Origin: Paracoccaceae bacterium
Lineage (GTDB): Bacteria; Pseudomonadota; Alphaproteobacteria; Rhodobacterales; Rhodobacteraceae
Assembly (NCBI GenBank): GCA_003605175.1
Contig: QWDA01000010.1
Span: forward strand, 1-64,000
Reading direction: 5' to 3'
Length of the DNA: 64,000 nucleotides
Part shown: one piece after another, positions 62,978-64,000 of the stretch
How positions within the stretch are numbered: the first letter of the stretch is position 1
How the letters are laid out: each line of letters opens with the position of its first letter
Translations under genes and position numbers: made by a program
The notes under the pieces: generated by a model
Told to the model about the DNA's origin: nothing
Databases searched by the model: none
The model's input: only the letters and a program-made list of their open reading frames with translations

Positions 62978-64000
62978 ATGCACCCAGCACTTCGCGCGGC
63001 TCTTGATGACCGTGGATACACCGCGTTGACGCCGGTTCAAACATCGGTTCTCGACCCCGCGTTGAAAGGCCGTGACCTGTTGGTTTCGGCGCAAACCGGC
63101 TCGGGCAAGACGCTTGGCTTCGGCCTCGCCATCGCGCCCACGCTCCTGGGTGACGCGGAGGCGTTCGCCCCGGCCGCCACACCTCTTGCCGTCGTCATCG
63201 CCCCGACGCGGGAGCTCGCCTTGCAGGTCAAACGGGAACTGGGCTGGCTTTTTGCGAAAGCGGGTGCGGTTCTCGCCTCCTGCGTGGGCGGCATGGACAT
63301 GCGGGACGAACGCCGCGCGCTGGAACGCGGGGCGCATATAGTTGCCGCGACGCCCGGACGGCTGCGCGATCACATGAACCGCGGCTCCATCGACCTTTCC
63401 GCCGTGCGCGCCGTTGTCCTCGACGAGGCCGACGAGATGCTTGACCTCGGTTTCCGCGAAGAGCTCGAGTTCATTCTCGGCGAGCTGCCCTCCGCACGGC
63501 AGACCTTGCTGTTCTCGGCCACAGTTCCACCAGCCATCGCAACTCTCGCCAAGAGCTTCCAGAACGACGCGGAACGGATCGTCGCGAAATCCGAAACCCC
63601 GCAGCACGACGATATCGAGTACCGCGCCATGATGGTTGCCGAACGCGATGTCGACAACGCGGTGATCAATATCTTGCGGTTTCATGAAGCACCCAATGCC
63701 CTGGTCTTTGCCAACACGCGCGCCATGGTCAGCCGACTGGCGGCCCGTCTGTCGAATCGCGGGTTCAAGGCGGTAGCCCTGTCGGGCGAGTTGTCGCAGT
63801 CCGAACGCACCCATGCGCTTCAGGCCATGCGTGACGGGCGTGCGGAGGTCTGCGTCGCGACCGACGTGGCCGCGCGTGGCATCGACCTCCCAAAGCTCGA
63901 CCTCGTGGTCCATGCCGAGCTGCCCTCCAACCAGGAGACCCTGCTGCATCGCTCCGGGCGCACGGGCCGGGCCGGGCGCAAGGGCGTGAGCGCACTGATC
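62978..64000 (+). CDS. DEAD-box RNA helicase, cut by the window end
   Basis: The first 341 codons are present with no stop. It contains TPVQTSVLDPALKGRDLLVSAQTGSGKT (Q motif and Walker A), APTRELALQ, ATPGRL, VLDEADEMLDLGF, LLFSATVP, NTRAMVSRL, ATDVAARGIDLP and HRSGRTGRAGRKG, the complete motif set of DEAD-box RNA helicases. The remaining C-terminus beyond 64,000 would decide between DeaD/CsdA and DbpA-like members. The ATG at 62978 has only a weak upstream GAGA, so the start is provisional. Confidence 0.92.
   Translation, partial: MHPALRAALDDRGYTALTPVQTSVLDPALKGRDLLVSAQTGSGKTLGFGLAIAPTLLGDAEAFAPAATPLAVVIAPTRELALQVKRELGWLFAKAGAVLASCVGGMDMRDERRALERGAHIVAATPGRLRDHMNRGSIDLSAVRAVVLDEADEMLDLGFREELEFILGELPSARQTLLFSATVPPAIATLAKSFQNDAERIVAKSETPQHDDIEYRAMMVAERDVDNAVINILRFHEAPNALVFANTRAMVSRLAARLSNRGFKAVALSGELSQSERTHALQAMRDGRAEVCVATDVAARGIDLPKLDLVVHAELPSNQETLLHRSGRTGRAGRKGVSALI

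Overview
The window reads as a junction between a mobile defence island (about 1-23,272) and ordinary chromosome (about 23,273-64,000) of an alphaproteobacterium, most likely Rhodobacteraceae/Roseobacteraceae. The evidence for that family is the right-hand gene order (murA-DUF2948-hisD-UPF0262-low-Mr phosphatase-infA-maf-RNase E/G-yacG), a TIGR02302 protein beside lysA, the argH-small lipoproteins-DUF2834 cluster, a fused TRAP permease and the GC-rich coding style. The island is visibly less GC-rich and abuts the 3' end of a tRNA-Phe gene, a classic integration site. No integrase and no second att copy are in view, so the left end lies outside the window.

Island layout: (a) 335-1458, four short overlapping genes including a DUF2958 protein, typical of plasmid/ICE backbone cargo; (b) 1685-2518, an unrecognised 277-residue protein behind an inverted-repeat promoter region; (c) 2519-5179, a mobilisation module: inverted repeats that could form an oriT, a run of about ten consecutive hairpins (2772-3138), a MobC-like protein and a three-histidine relaxase; (d) 5183-7774 on the minus strand, abiEi-abiEii (type IV toxin-antitoxin) followed by a class III nucleotide-cyclase-like gene; (e) 7869-9652, hipBA with a truncated second copy of that cyclase-like gene directly behind hipA; (f) 10104-22881, a five-gene plus-strand operon: a DUF4338 protein (DruA), two unrecognised proteins, a 1847-residue DEAH/DUF1998 helicase (DruE) and an SF1 helicase with a nuclease-like N-terminus. 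I read (f) as a divergent Druantia system carrying an extra helicase.

Chromosome: 23,273-33,443 is mostly minus-strand housekeeping (tRNA-Phe, yacG, RNase E/G, maf, infA, UPF0262, hisD, murA, tRNA-Thr, uvrC). 33,760-39,579 holds an SDR reductase, a Na+/Ca2+ exchanger, an S49 peptidase and two sugar-polymer genes. 39,581-46,158 holds TIGR02302, lysA, three tiny membrane/lipoprotein genes, argH and a TlpA-like thioredoxin. 46,265-50,044 holds a membrane-tethered LuxR-type protein, a cytochrome b/PepSY pair, a PAS protein and an EAL phosphodiesterase. 50,048-56,073 is ureide catabolism (uraH, fused puuE-uraD, allA, a xanthine/uracil-type permease) with accA and a glycerate kinase that could take up the resulting glyoxylate carbon. 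After two broken insertion sequences (56,115-56,695) comes a GntR-regulated TRAP transporter plus FMN 2-hydroxy-acid dehydrogenase operon, an AraC fragment and the start of a DEAD-box helicase cut by the window end.

The best candidates for new biology are the hairpin array ahead of the mob genes, the Druantia-like operon with its SF1 partner, and the cyclase-like gene found behind two different toxin-antitoxin operons (intact behind abiE, truncated behind hipBA). All functional calls are from motif recognition by eye; no database search was run.
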